Assembly (NCBI GenBank): GCA_009746045.1
Contig: RPFO01001708.1
Span: 1 to 61,452 of the forward strand
Direction: 5' to 3'
Source: Mesostigma viride
Taxonomy: Eukaryota > Streptophyta > Mesostigmatophyceae > Mesostigmatales > Mesostigmataceae
DNA length: 61,452 nt
Part shown: positions 1 through 13,362 of the stretch, one piece after another
Layout: each line of letters opens with the position of its first letter
Numbering within the stretch: position 1 is the first letter of the stretch
Position numbers and translations under genes: made by a program
The notes under the pieces: model-generated
Database searches by the model: none
What the model saw: the letters and a program-made list of their open reading frames with translations, nothing else
Told to the model about the DNA's origin: nothing

Positions 1-3000
1 ACACGTAGACGGGCCATAATGACACCACGGGAGCCTGAATCCTCATCATTTATTTTATGAGACATCCATGTACGTAGGCCAGCCATGATGACACCATGGG
101 AGCCTGAATCCTCATCATTTTTTTCTGAACATCCATGTACGTAGGCCAGCCATGATGACACCATGGGAGCCTGAATCCTCCTCATTAATTACATAAATGC
201 CAACCAGGTACGTAGACAAGCCATGATGACCCATGGGAGCCTGAATCCTCATCATTAATTACATAAATGCCATCCATGTACGTAGACGGGCCATGATGAC
301 ACCATGGGAGCCTGAATCCTCATCATTAATTACATAAATGCCATCCATGTACGTAGACGGCCATGATGACACCATGGGAGCTTGAATCCTCATCATTAAT
401 TACATAAATGCCATTCATGTACGTAGACGGGCCATGATGACACCATGGGAGCCTGAATCCTCATCATTAAAAAAGTACATGCCATCCATGTACGTAGGCC
501 AGCCATGATGACACCATGGGAGCCTAATCCTCCTCATGAATTACATAAATGCCAACCATGTACGTAGACAAGCCATGATGACACCATGGGAGCCTGAATC
601 CTCATCATTAATTACATAAATGCCATCCATGTACGTACACAGGCGATGATGACACCATGGGAGCCTGAATCCTCATCATTTACTATTCCTTGACATCCAT
701 GTACGTAGACGGGCCATGATGACACCATGGGAGCCTGAATCCTCCTCATTAATTACATAAATGCCAACCAGGTACGTAGACAAGCCATGATGACACCATG
801 GGAGCCTGAATCCTCATCATTAATTACATAAATGCCAACCATGTACGTAGACGGGCCATGATGACACCATGGGAGCCTGAATCCTCATCATTTTTTTTAT
901 GAGACATCCATGTACGTAGGCCAGCCATGATGACACCATGGGAGCCTGAATCCTCATCATTAATTACATAAATGCCATCCATGTACGTACACAGGCCATG
1001 ATGACACCATGGGAGCCTGAATCCTCATCATTTACTATTCCTTGACATCCATGTACGTAGACGGGCCATGATGACACCATGGGAGCCTGAATCCTCCTCA
1101 TTAATTACATAAATGCCAACCAGGTACGTAGACAAGCCATGATGACACCATGGGAGCCTGAATCCTCATCATTAATTACATAAATGCCATCCATGTACGT
1201 AGACGGGCCATGATGACACCATGGGAGCCTGAATCCTCATCATTAATTACATAAATGCCATCCATGTACGTAGACGGGCCATGATGACACCATGGGAGCT
1301 TGAATCCTCATCATTAATTACATAAATGCCATTCATGTACGTAGACGGGCCATGATGACACCATGGGAGCCTGAATCCTCATCATTAAAAAAAGTACATG
1401 CCATCCATGTACGTAGGCCAGCCATGATGACACCATGGGAGCCTAATCCTCCTCATGAATTACATAAATGCCAACCATGTACGTAGACAAGCCATGATGA
1501 CACCATGGGAGCCTGAATCCTCATCATTAATTACATAAATGCCATCCATGTACGTACACAGGCGATGATGACACCATGGGAGCCTGAATCCTCATCATTT
1601 ACTATTCCTTGACATCCATGTACGTAGACGGGCCATGATGACACCATGGGAGCCTGAATCCTCCTCATTAATTACATAAATGCCAACCAGGTACGTAGAC
1701 AAGCCATGATGACACCATGGGAGCCTGAATCCTCATCATTAATTACATAAATGCCAACCATGTACGTAGACGGGCCATGATGACACCATGGGAGCCTGAA
1801 TCCTCATCATTTTTTTATGAGACATCCATGTACGTAGGCCAGCCATGATGACACCATGGGAGCCTGAATCCTCATCATTAATTACATAAATCCATCTACA
1901 TGTACGTACACAGGCCATGATGACACCATGGGAGCCTGAATCCTCATCATTTACTATCCTTGACATCCATGTACGTAGACGGGCCATGATGACACCATGG
2001 GAGCCTGAATCCTCTCATTAATTACATAAATGCAACCAGTACGTAGACAAGCCATGATGACACCATGGGAGCCTGAATCCTCATCATTAATTACATAAAT
2101 GCCAACCATGTACGTAGACGGGCCATGATGACACCATGGGAGCCTGAATCCTCATCATTTTTTAATGAGACATCCATGTACGTAGGCCAGCCATGATGAC
2201 ACCATGGGAGCCTGAATCCTCGTCATTTTTTTTCTTGACATCCATGTACGTAGACGGGCCATGATGACACCATGGGAGCCTGAATCCTCATCATTAATTA
2301 CATACATGCCAACAATGTAGGTAGACCAAGCCATGATGACACCATGGGAGCCTGAATCCTCATCATTTTTTTAATGAGACATCCATGTACGTAGAGGCCA
2401 GCCTGATGACACCATGGGAGCCTGAATCCTCATCATTTTACATTGCCATCCATGTACGTAGGCCAGCCATGACACCATGGGAGCCTGAATCCTCTCATTT
2501 TTCATTGACATCCATGTACGTAGACGGGCCATGATGACACCATGGGAGCCTGAATCCTCATCATTAATTACATACATGCCAACAATGTACGTAGACGGGC
2601 CATGATGACACCATGGGAGCCTGAATCCTCATCATTTTTTTAATGAGACATCCATGTACGTAGGCCAGCCATGATGACACCATGGGAGCCTGAATCCTCA
2701 TCATTTTTTTCTGACATCCATGTACGTAGGCCAGCCATGATGACACCATGGGAGCCTGAATCCTCATCATTAATTACATAAATGCCAACCAGTACGTAGA
2801 CAAGCCATGATGACACCATGGGAGCCTGAAATCCTCATCATTAATTACATAAATGCCACCATGTACGTAGACGGGCCATGATGACACCATGGGAGCCTGA
2901 ATCCTCATCATTAATTACATAATGCCAACCATGTACATACAGGCCATTATGACACCATGGGAGCCTGAATCCTCATCATTAATACATAAATGCCAACCAT

Positions 3001-6000
3001 GTACGTAGGCCAGCCATGATGACACCATGGGAGCCTGAATCCTCATCATTAATTTCATACATGCCAACAACACGTAGACAGCCATGAATGACACCATGGA
3101 GCCTGAATCCTCATCATTATTTTATGAGACATCCATGTACGTAGGCCAGCCATGATGACACCATGGGAGCCTGAATCCTCATCATTTTTTCTACATCCAT
3201 GTACGTAGGCCAGCCATGATGACACCATGGGAGCCTGAATCCTCATCATTAATTACATACATGCCATCCATGTACGTAGACAGCCATGATGACACCATGG
3301 GAGCCTGAATCCTCATCATTAATTACATAAATGCCATCATGTACGTAGACGGGCCATGATGACACCATGGGAGCCTGAATCCTCATCATTAATTACATAA
3401 ATGCCATCCATGTACGTAGACGGCCATGATGACACCATGGGAGCCTGAATCCTCATCATTAAAAAGTAAATGCCATCCATGTACGTAGGCCAGCCATGAT
3501 GACACCATGGGAGCCTAAATCCTCCTCATAATGACATAAATGCCAACCATGTACGTAGGCCAGCCATGGAGACACCATGGGAGCCTGAATCCTCCTCATA
3601 AATTACATAAATGCCAACCATGTACGTAGACAAGCCATGATGACACCATGGGAGCCTGAATCCTCATCATTAATTACATGGATGGCATTTATGTATTTAA
3701 TGATGAGGATTCAGGCTCCCATGGTGTCATCATGGCTTGTCTACGTACATGGTTGGCATTTATGTAATGAATAAAAAATGAAGAGGATTCAGGCTCCATT
3801 GGTGTCATCATGGCTGGCCTACGTACATGGATGTCAAGGAATAGTAAATGATGAGGATTCAGGCTCCCATGGTGTCATCATGGCTTGTCTACGTACATGG
3901 TTGGCATTTATGTAATTAATGAGGAGGATTCAGGCTCCCATGGTGTCTCCATGGCTGGCCTACGTACATGGATGGCATTTATGTATTAATTATGAGGATT
4001 CAGGCTCCCATGGTGTCATCATGGCCCGTCTACGTACATGGATGGCATTTATGTAATGAATATTAAGAAAATGAAGAGGATTCAGGCTCCCATGGTGTCT
4101 CCATGGCCCGTCTACGTACATGGATGGCAAGTATGTAATTAATGATGAGGATTCAGGCTCCCATGGTGTCATCATGGCCCGTCTACGTACATGGATGGCA
4201 TTTATGTAATTAATGATGAGGATTCAGGCTCCCATGGTGTCATCATGGCCCGTCTACGTACATGGTTGGCATTTGTAATTAATGATGAGGATTCAGGCTC
4301 CCATGGTGTCATCATGGCTGGCCTACGTACATGGATGTTTCATAAAAAAATGATGAGGATTCAGGCTCCCATGGTGTCATCATGGCCCGTCTACGTACAT
4401 GGTTGGCATTATGTAATTAATGATGAGGATTCAGGCTCCCATGGTGTCATCATGGCCCGTCTACGTACATGGATGTCAAAGAAAAAAAATGATGAGGATT
4501 CAGGCTCCCATGGTGTCATCATGGCTGGCCTACGTACATGGATGTCATAAAAAAATGATGAGGATTCAGGCTCCCATGGTGTCATCATGGCCCGTCTACG
4601 TACATGGTTGGCATTTGTAATTAATGATGAGGATTCAGGCTCCCATGGTGTCATCATGGCTGGCCTACGTACATGGATGTTCATAAAAAAAATGATGAGG
4701 ATTCAGGCTCCCATGGTGTCATCATGGCCCGTCTACGTACATGGTTGGCATTATGTAATTAATGATGAGGATTCAGGCTCCCATGGTGTCATCATGGCCC
4801 GTCTACGTACATGGATGTCAAGGAATAGTAAATGATGAGGATTCAGGCTCCCATGGTGTCATCATGGCTGTCTACGTACATGGTGGCATTTGTAATTAAT
4901 GAGAGGATTCAGGCTCCATGGTGTCATCATGGCTGGCCTACGTACATGGATGTCAAGGAATAGTAAATGATGAGGATTCAGGCTCCCATGGTGTCATCAT
5001 GGCTGTCTACGTACATGGTTGGCATTATGTAATTAATGAGAGGATTCAGGCTCCCATGGTGTCATCATGGCTGGCCTACGTACATGGATGGCATTTATGT
5101 ATTAATGATGAGGATTCAGGCTCCCATGGTGTCATCATGGCCCGTACGTACATGGATGGCATGTATGTAATTAATGATGAGGATTCAGGCTCCCATGGTG
5201 TCATCATGGCTGTCTACGTACATGGATGTCAAAGAAAAAGAAATGATGAGGATTCAGGCTCCCATGGTGTCATCATGGCTGGCCTACGTATGTACATGGA
5301 TGTATTAAAAAATGATGAGGATTCAGGCTCCCATGGTGTCATCATGGCTGTCTACGTACATGTTGGCATGTATGTAATTAATGATGAGGATTCAGGCTCC
5401 CATGGTGTCATCATGGCCCGTCTACGTACATGGATGTCAAAAAAAATGATGAGGATTCAGGCTCCCATGGTGTCATCATGGCTGGCCTACGTACATGGAT
5501 GTCATAAAAAAATGATGAGGATTCAGGCTCCCATGGTGTCATCATGGCCCGTCTACGTACATGGATGGCATTTATGTAATTAATGATGAGGATTCAGGCT
5601 CCCATGGTGTCATCATGGCCCGTCTACGTACATGGATGGCATATGTAAAATGATGAGGATTCAGGCTCCCATGGTGTCATCATGGCCCGTCTACGTACAT
5701 GGATGTCAAGGAATAGTAAATGATGAGGATTCAGGCTCCCATGGTGTCATCATGGCCTGTCTACGTACATGGATGGCATGTATGTTTAATGATGAGGATT
5801 CAGGCTCCCATGGTGTCATCATGGCTGGCCTACGTACATGGATGTCTCAGAAAAAAAATGATGAGGATTCAGGCTCCCATGGTGTCATCATGGCTGGCCT
5901 ACGTACATGGATGTCAAAGAAAAAAAATGATCAGGATTCAGGCTCCCGTGGTGTCATTATGGCCCGTCTACGTGTTGTTGGCATGTATGAAATTAATGAT

Positions 6001-6262
6001 GAGGATTCAGGCTCCCACAGTGTCATCATGGCTGGCCTACGTACATGGTTGGCATTTATGTAATTAATGATGAGGATTCAGGCTCCCATGGTGTCATCAT
6101 TGCCCGTGTATGTACATGGTTGGCATTTATGTAATTAATGATGAGGATTCAGGCTCCATTGGTGTCATCATGGCCCGTCTACGTACATGGGTGGCATTTA
6201 TGTATTTAATGATGAGGATTCAGGCTCCCATGGGGTCATCATGGCTTGTCTACGTACATGGA
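1..6262. repeat. About 70-bp satellite array with one internal orientation switch
   Basis: Some 85-90 monomers of roughly 54-78 bp fill this stretch. Each contains the core CACCATGGGAGCCTGAATCC and a variable linker (TTAATTACATAAATGCC, TTTTTTATGAGACATCC, TTACTATTCCTTGACATCC and others). Monomers read one way from 1 to about 3680 and the other way from about 3680 to 6262. The linkers recur in blocks: the TACTATTCCTTGACATCC linker lies near 682, 1031, 1593 and 1941 (steps of about 349 and 562), so a higher-order repeat exists. Many open frames through it encode the same peptide in every phase and are by-products of the repeat, not genes. It ends at unique sequence near 6263. Confidence 0.97.
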
Positions 6263-6532
6263 GTCATATTGATTCATGGAACAATGAGATACCATTCTTA
6301 ATTGAAAATTGTTCTTGATACTTTCACATGCATGCCCGGAATCGTGAATTTGTGCGGGTTTCCATGATGACAATCCTCATTGAATTCTTGAGCACACAAT
6401 ATTGAGCAATTTAGGGGCACTTCGGCAATGTTGACCATTTTCATTCATGATAAAATTAACATTTAATGCAATAAATACATATTCCACTCATTTTAATAAA
6501 CCATGCAAAAACTTTACAAGCACGCTCAAGCT
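6263..6532. other. Unique spacer between satellite and minisatellite
   Basis: AT-rich unique sequence without a gene that I can recognise. It marks the end of the satellite and the start of the G-rich minisatellite. Confidence 0.5.
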
Positions 6533-7022
6533 AGGGGTGGGCTGGCATGCACGCGTGGGTGTGGGGGTGGGCTGGCATGCATGCGTGGGTGTGGGGGGGG
6601 CTAGCCTGCATGCGTGGGTGTGTGGGGGGGCTGGCATGCATGCGTGGGTGTGTGTGGGGGGCTAGCATGCATGCGTGGGTGTGGGGGGGGCTGGCATGCA
6701 TGCGTGGGTGTGTATGGGGGCTGGCATGCATGCGTGGGTGTGTGTGGGGGGCTAGCATGCATGCGTGGGTGTGTGGGGGGGCTGTCATGCATGCGTGGGT
6801 GTGGGGGGGGCTGGCATGAATGCGTGGGTGTGGGGGGGGCTAGCATGCATGCGTGGGTGTGGGGGTGGGCTAGCATGCATGCGTGGGTGTGAGTGTGGGC
6901 TAGCATGCATGCGTGGGTGTGGGGGGGGCTAGCATGCATGCGTGGGTGTGTGGGGGGGCTAGCATGCATGCGTGGGTGTGGGGGTGGGCTAGCATGCATG
7001 CGTGGGTGTGGGGGGGGCTAGC
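6533..7022. repeat. G-rich 27-30 bp minisatellite, about 17 copies
   Basis: The unit contains CTAGCATGCATGCGTGGGTG followed by a run of 5-8 G broken by an occasional T. Variation lies mainly in the G run and in the GCTAGC/GCTGGC start. The unit joins a self-complementary alternating purine-pyrimidine block (GCATGCATGC) to a G run, so it could form Z-DNA, cruciform or G-quadruplex structures. Open frames across it are low-complexity by-products. Confidence 0.95.
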
Positions 7023-9317
7023 ACGCCCCACCCCTCCATCGGCACAGCCAGCCTTGTGAGTCTACCCTCAACAACAAGGCTGGTAGGACGACACGCCTGA
7101 GCAGCATATGTCATGCCTATCTCAGGCTAATAATGTGTGATTTTGTGCCAACAACCAAGTTGTTCCACCCAACAACACATTATAAACCCTCTTCCAAAAT
7201 GCCCAACAAGCCGGACACGTGGAGGACCACACACGCAGTATATAAAGAGAAAATAAGCTGACTTTTTATCCAGCCAACCTGTGGCTAGCTGCTCTGGTTA
7301 GCATGACAAATGCTAACATTTACTCAGTGGGAAAGGTGAAGAAGAGACCATTGGAACAGCCTACCTGACGCATGTGCCACCAAAGCATTGTGTCCCGCAA
7401 AATGCACACTGCCTCCTTTCTAACAAGCACGAGCCGCTCTCTTTAGGAGACAGGTGCCAGCTCGTCAGTGTCTGGGGAAAATGATGCCGCTGCTTAGGAA
7501 GACCGCGTGAATTTCCTCGAACACAACTGTCTATAAAGCAAAAGAAATTTCAGAGAAGCATGGAAATAAAAGCATTACACCTTCCCGACAGGTTGCGGGC
7601 CACGCGCTGCAGAAAGCCAGCCACGTCACAGACGATTAACTAGCTAAAAGACACCCAGGAATCCAGCGATGCAGCGCCAGGACCGCAACTTTCTGGCTGC
7701 ATCTGGCCGGAAAAAAGGCAAAAAGCTTACGCTCAACGAGGTAAGAAAGCAGGAAAACGCAAGCTTAAGACGTTTAACACAAGAACGTACCATAACGGGC
7801 ATTTATTCGTGCCCAGGCGCACAAGAAAGTCCACCCTTTCATGGAGTGGTTGGGCAGTACGCATCGCGCAGGGCTAATGTTATCTTACCGCAAAATGACG
7901 GGAAAGGTAAAGATAGCAGCGGGAATTTTTACGGCTTTAGAAACATCATTAAACTAGCTTTCCTTACGACCATCAAAACTGGCAACAATCGACAATCAAC
8001 CCGGCAGGCATCCAATATACTTTATTCATCCCGACAGAAATTCAGGCCGGACCCCCCCTGCCGATGGCAAAGAAAAAAAGCCCGCGACATTATAGATCGC
8101 AACCATCCCGCCATAAATTAGAATCAGTAACTAATTTTCTCCAACAATCGAGCATTTCTGCTTTCCGCGTGCCAGATTTGTCACGTTTCGTCTAAAGGCA
8201 GTCGCCGCCATTAAATCAGCCGACATAGCTTTTGGGCCTCAATTTGCACCGAAATTTGGTCCGTACCGTCCAGCTCAGTCGGATTATGTATGTGGATCGG
8301 CCGTGTTGGTTGCATACGCAGGTATATTAATTCTTGCATTCGCCCCGGACCTTCCCCAGGACAGGTCAGGATATAACAATAATTCTTGCATTCGCCCCCG
8401 CCCTTTCCTATGGCCTGGTCAGGTTTGGGCGCGACGCCACTAGCGCGGCGCCCGCGACAGAGTGGCCAGGCTCGAGCACGTTTTCTGGATCCCAAGCACC
8501 GGATTGGACACTGTCCGAGGACTGGACAGGAATTGGCTGACCAATCGGATGCTTGCTCGTCGTCTCCAAAAACATATATAAAGAGCCAAATCGCGCGAAC
8601 TACGCAAGGATCCTTTAAGCAGCGTTACTCTGCCGAAATGTCAACCTAGGCCGGTCAAGTGACGCCGAGGTGTTCACCGATAGTTCAGGTCAGCCACAGC
8701 GCGCCTTCGAATGTAGGCACGGTCGCATTTTTTTTTAGGAAATGTAGAATTGTTGTCGACCAGCTACCAACGCCCGACCGGACCCATACAACGGAAACAT
8801 CAAGGCGATGTGATGTAGGTGTGTCTGATATGTCATTAATACACAGAGCATCGTGAATATAATATATAATAATATTATATAATATACTATAATTAATATA
8901 TAATTTTAATTTTATGTTAATTTTAATGTTATTTCATATAACATAATATAATATAATAATATATATAATAATATAATATAATATATAAAGTAGTAATAAA
9001 AAATTAAAATGTAAAAGAAAAATATCTACCTTATTGGGGTTTAATGTTCCTTTCCAGTTCAGCATAAGTACACTCTTGAGTGTGTGCAATGTTTGGTTAT
9101 ACGCCATTGTCTTAAAATAGCAACCAATGTAAACCTCCGTCCTAACCACATTTGGATACAATAAAGACATTGATGCCTGACACATAGCATTCATTGCTTG
9201 AAATACCATGCATATTTTGTGTCAATGTTCTGCAGACCACAGCTTCAAGTGGGCATACTTCGCTTTCCTCAATATAATGGCGACATGGCATTTGGTGAAA
9301 GTGGTGAGTGCCATGAA
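7023..9317. other. Intergenic stretch, no recognised gene
   Basis: A 150-codon open frame (7669-8121, +) shows no domain or composition that I recognise and is probably chance. Two imperfect copies of a segment containing AATTCTTGCATTCGCCC lie at about 8331 and 8383. From about 8857 to 8995 there is an extreme AT block made of ATATAATA-type runs, a likely easily melted or attachment-type region. No RNA gene was seen. Confidence 0.5.
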
Positions 9318-9866
9318 GTTGCGCCGGCCGTCGTTATCCATGACGAACTGAATGGGTTTCGTGCAAATCAAGTTTTTTGTTTTGGTGTTCCAGTTGCGCC
9401 GGCCGGCGTTTCCAATGGTATCTTGCGCGCACTTGCAAAAGCTTGCACGCTTATCAACATTTTGTGTTGGTAAACATTTTATCACCTCTGGGATTTCCGC
9501 CTTCACTACCTGAGTTGCTTCTTTGTGGTTTTCAAATGCAACCGAGTTACGCCGGCCGTCGTTACTCATGACAAATTGTAGGGGTTTTGTGCAAATCACT
9601 TTTGTATGGTTTACATGCATCCAGTTGCGCCGGCCGGCGTTTCCAATGGTATCTTGCAGTTGCGCAATCAGGCCCCATTACCAAAAGTGTGTTTGTACAT
9701 CTTTTTTACACCTGAAGGATTTCTGCCTGCATATCCTGAGTTGCTTCTTAATGGTTTTTAATTGCGCCCGAGTTACGCCGGCCGTCGTTATTAATGACAA
9801 ACTGTATGTGTTTCATAAAATCACTTTTGTATGGTTTACATGTATCCAGTTGCGCCGGCCGGCGTT
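9318..9866. repeat. Three tandem copies of a 228-bp unit with two GC-palindromic boxes each
   Basis: The box GTTGCGCCGGCCGTCGTT (or GTTACGCC...) starts at 9318, 9546 and 9772. The sister box GTTGCGCCGGCCGGCGTT starts at 9393, 9624 and 9849. Spacing of like boxes is about 225-231 bp, so the array is a two-box unit repeated three times, the last copy truncated. The same box sits inside an intron of the downstream gene (12501-12518). A pyrimidine tract ending in CAG at about 9951 could be a splice acceptor, in which case this array would itself lie in an upstream intron. Confidence 0.85.
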
Positions 9867-10012
9867 ATTAATGACGCTTGTCGTTCTTGTTTGATGCCCA
9901 TCGTTTTCGTCGTGTCTTTAATGGTGATTATTTATCATTACTCATCCTCAGGGCTTTCGGTGCCGCGGGATTAAGAGGCGAAAAAAATCAGCTGCCGTCT
10001 GACCAAAGTCTG

Positions 10013-13000
10013 ATGGCGCGATCGGGGCGGGGGGCCGTTTCCGACGGTTCGCGTCCCTTGTCCAATGACGACCGGGAGCCTGCACTTCGCGGTCTCTGGA
10101 GCGACAAGTACATCGAGAACAAGGGGTACAAAATTGCCAATGACATCTTTCCTATCATGGCGGAACGCGTGAAAGCAAACAACCACAGGACGCCAGAGAT
10201 GAGCGCGGAGGTTCTGTCTTGCGCAGCTTCAAGACTAAATGCCATGGTGGCGGAGAGCAACGGCATTAAGAAGAGGAAGAACTGTGACGGCGGGCTTCCT
10301 GAAAATTGGGCGGAATCTCTTCGGGATAACATCAAGAAGGCTTTTGGCGACTTGGGAACATCTGAGAAGGATCGTGGGCTTAGGTGGGCCTTGTGTGGAC
10401 TTGTTACGAAGGCAATGGAGGGCGTCCCGGACAGGATTGTGGAGCGCGCGTTCGGGATTGACAGGCGCTTTGTCGCAACTGTTCGGGGTCACAGGGATGG
10501 AATGGAAGAAGGGGAGGACGACCTTTTGATGAGTGCGCCAGAGAGGAGGAGGAGGAAAACGAGCTTCCGACGGAAGTCATTGCCCTGATACAAGCGTGCT
10601 GGAGGGATGATAACTTGACGCGGGCGTCTCCGAACATGAAGGATGTTCATTGTGAATGGACCAGAAAGGATTACAAACATACACTAGCGTTTTCGGAGGG
10701 TGCGCGCTACTATACTGTCTCCAAGTCGAAGATTTACGAAGTGTTCATTTCCCGCCATCCGGAGTTGAAGCCACCGCGGCGGATGGACAGTAGGGAGGGG
10801 GGGGGGGGGAGGGAGAGGAGGGTGTGAGGGGGGGAAATCAGGTGATTTTGGAGACGGAGGCAGGGATGTCAATGCTACGCACGAATCAGAAGAGCACAGT
10901 TCATGTGGGATACACTACTTTTTGCAAGCATATGCCCGCATGCGTCAAGGGGCGGTGGAAAATGCGGAACTTGTGCGCATGCCAGCACCACACTACCATG
11001 CAGTCCATGGTTGGGGGGTTGGCCAAATTTCGTGCAACTTTTCATGCCAGATGCGAGTGCGGACCTGAATGCCACGCGTGCGATCATGGTAGCCAGCTCG
11101 ACGTGGGGTCGTCCGTGCCCACATGTTCCATTTTCAAAGCCACTCACACGACAGAGTGGGTGAACAAGTTTACTTGTGAGGTGGAGGGGATGAGGGAGGG
11201 GGGAGGTTCGAGGTCGTCTGTGGGGTCGTCGCGGCCGCAGGTTCAGCCTTTTCAGGGCGAACTTGAGGATCTGCCCATGCATGGGAGGGTGCTGGACGAC
11301 GAGGAAGGGGTGCCCGATCATGACCTGGGCGAGGAGTTGGGGGTTTGCTCGATCCGGCGTAAGGCTTGTGTGTTGGGCACTTGCCTGGCTCCCAAGTGTG
11401 GAATTCGGAACTTCATGTTATGCGAACGGGAGGAGGCTTCCAACCACCTGATTTCATGGACCAGATACGAGATGCAGGATGTGCCGCCGGGTGCGGTTCT
11501 TGGGCCAGAGGTAATTTTTAGTGGAGTGGTTGCGCCCCAAGGCGTTTCTTTTGCAATGTTTCCTGAAGTTCTTGGGCCAGAGGTAATTTTTAGTGGAGTG
11601 GTTGCGCCCCAAGGCGTTTCTTTTTCAATTTTTCCTGAGGTCCTGTCTTTTTTCTTTCTACAGGTCATTGGTGGGTCGAAGTTGATGTCTTTTCTGTATG
11701 TGCACACTGCGCATATGCAGGACGACTGTGACGAGATCGCAAAGGCTGGTGGGCAGCGATTGACGCAAGTCGACGTCAAGTCCACACCAACGGAGCTAAA
11801 GGAGGCAATTGTGGACAAGTGGCCGGACTTCATCCAGCATTGCTTCAACGCGTGGTGGCAAGCGGACGCCTCCAAGGAATGTCTCTCAAGGATGCGGGTG
11901 GGGGACCTTGTATGCCACACAGATTACGCCGAGAACTACCAGTCTTACACCTATCACAATCTCCAAGCACAGTATTGGCATCCAGTCACATTCGTCCTTA
12001 TGCCCTGGATCGTGCGCTACTTGGATCCAGCGTCGGGAAAGGTCGTGAGAAGGGAGTTTCACTTCATCGGACAGGGCGGAATGAAAAGGGACGGGCGGGC
12101 CCTCCGTTTTGCTATCCTCAAAATCCTGGCGACACTACGGTCAGAAGGGGTAGAGGTGAAGCGCTTCATTGGGTGGTCGGACAATTGCTCCATGCAGTTC
12201 AAGTCAAGGAATGTGATCGCGGAAGTGGCCCGGCTGCTGACGGAGGATCCGCACCTGGAGTCATTTGAGTGGAATTACTTTGGGGAGCAGCACGGAAAGG
12301 GGGAGGTGGATGGAGCTGGTGGGACTGTGAAGTGCATGTTGAGGAGGTGGCACATCAGGGAAGAGAACCAGGACAAACAGACGGCCGCCCAGTTGGTGGA
12401 GAATCTGGCGTCGGGGGCGGTGGGCGGGACCACAACGACCAGGCGTAACTTCTTCGAGTTCCCCGAGGTAATTAAGTGTACAGTCCTCGTTCAGGGAATA
12501 GTTACGCCGGCCGTCGTTTCTAGGGCGTTCTTGGAGTCCTGGCGATCAGGAGTGCTTAATAAAACACAACTAGCTCGATGGTCTCGTAACTTCAACTTTC
12601 CCTTGTGCAAATCTTGTCTTCGACGCGCAGGTGCTTCCTTACAGCCCAGGGCGCGGCGAAATCAAAGGAGTGAAGAAGGCGCACTGGTGGCGCATGGACA
12701 AGTCGAATGTGACGCGCTTAATGCTGCGCCAGTATTCCTGCTATTGTGGCGGTGCGTGCGCCGAGGAAAGGTGGTGGGATTGTCGAAAGGAGTGGACCGA
12801 CATGGACGGCTGGAATGTGGGAGGTGCTCGGATGAAGCTCCACAAACTGGGGGAGCCAGTGCAAAGGAACCCAAACGGACAAGGGGGGCACGCAGGGACG
12901 CGACTGAACAGACTACAGGCAGAGAGGACGATGATGGGAAGGAGACTGAAGCTGCGAGACATTTTTGCCGTCGAGTCCTACTCTGGTGATGAGTCCCACG

Positions 13001-13362
13001 ATCCAGATCATCCATATTGGCTAGCGGAAGTCTTGCAGGAGCCTTATCAGGTGGCCGCTACTTTCGTGAGGCGAGTGGCCGACAGAAACGGCAAGGTCGA
13101 TAGGGAGTTGTTCCGTAAGGGACAATGGGTGGTGGGGGTGCGCTACTGGGACAGATTTCCGGGTATGGCGACGATGTTCAAAATGGACGCCGATGCGCAA
13201 GCTGAACAGCCAAACTTGGTCAATTGCTACCTGTGCATGGACGCGGGGTTCGAACACACCATTGTTGTCAACCCAGCTAACAATCGCCAGGCCATCTTGA
13301 CCATTCCGACAGACGTCGAGAAACGGCTCACGAACTTGGCCAAGAAGAGACCTGTTGAGTAG
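10013..13362 (+). CDS. DDE/RNase H-like transposase-type protein, two introns, probable frameshifts
   Basis: Protein of the uncharacterised family, common in invertebrate and algal repeats, that has a Cys/His-rich block (KxxxLCACQHH, then CxCGxxCxxC) followed by three spaced acidic motifs. Here these are TDYAENY (Asp at 11,922), WSDNCSMQFK (Asp at 12,180) and HGKGEVDG (about 12,291-12,314). The spacing and surroundings resemble a DDE/RNase H-fold catalytic triad; this is inference. Exon joins at 11,510/11,664 and 12,467/12,631 keep the frame. The N-terminal part (10,013-10,588) and the 10,570-10,827 part lie in different frames. The shifts fall in a GAG/GGA run (about 10,535-10,555) and a G run (about 10,797-10,835), so they may be homopolymer sequencing errors or decay. 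The 5' end is uncertain: a possible splice acceptor lies at 9,951. The C-terminus carries a WDRFPGM...CYLCMD segment. It may be a mobile-element gene, since repeats flank it upstream. Confidence 0.6.
11511..11663 (+). other. Intron 1 of the transposase-like gene, with an internal 72-bp duplication
   Basis: The 5' site is GAG|GTAATTTT and the 3' site is TTTCTTTCTACAG|GTC. Its length is 153 nt (divisible by three, no stop), so it reads open and hides in the ORF. A 72-bp segment including the donor-like GTAATTTTTAGTGGAG and a box GTTGCGCCCCAAGGCGTT is present twice (boxes at 11,529 and 11,601). Confidence 0.75.
12468..12630 (+). other. Intron 2 of the transposase-like gene, carrying the GCCGGC box
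   Basis: The donor is CCCGAG|GTAATTAAG and the acceptor CGACGCGCAG|GTG. It is 163 nt and in phase 0. Removing it joins two open frames that continue the same protein. The box GTTACGCCGGCCGTCGTT at 12,501-12,518 is the same as in the 228-bp repeats upstream. Confidence 0.8.

Noticed and set aside
1-6300. Many open frames of 60-221 codons encoding MMRIQAPMVSSW or NDEDSGSHGVIMA repeats
   Set aside because: They appear in several phases and on both strands of the satellite, which simply lacks stops; not genes.
6531-6999. Gly/Trp/Cys or His/Pro-rich frames in the minisatellite
   Set aside because: Low-complexity readings of a tandem repeat in every phase.
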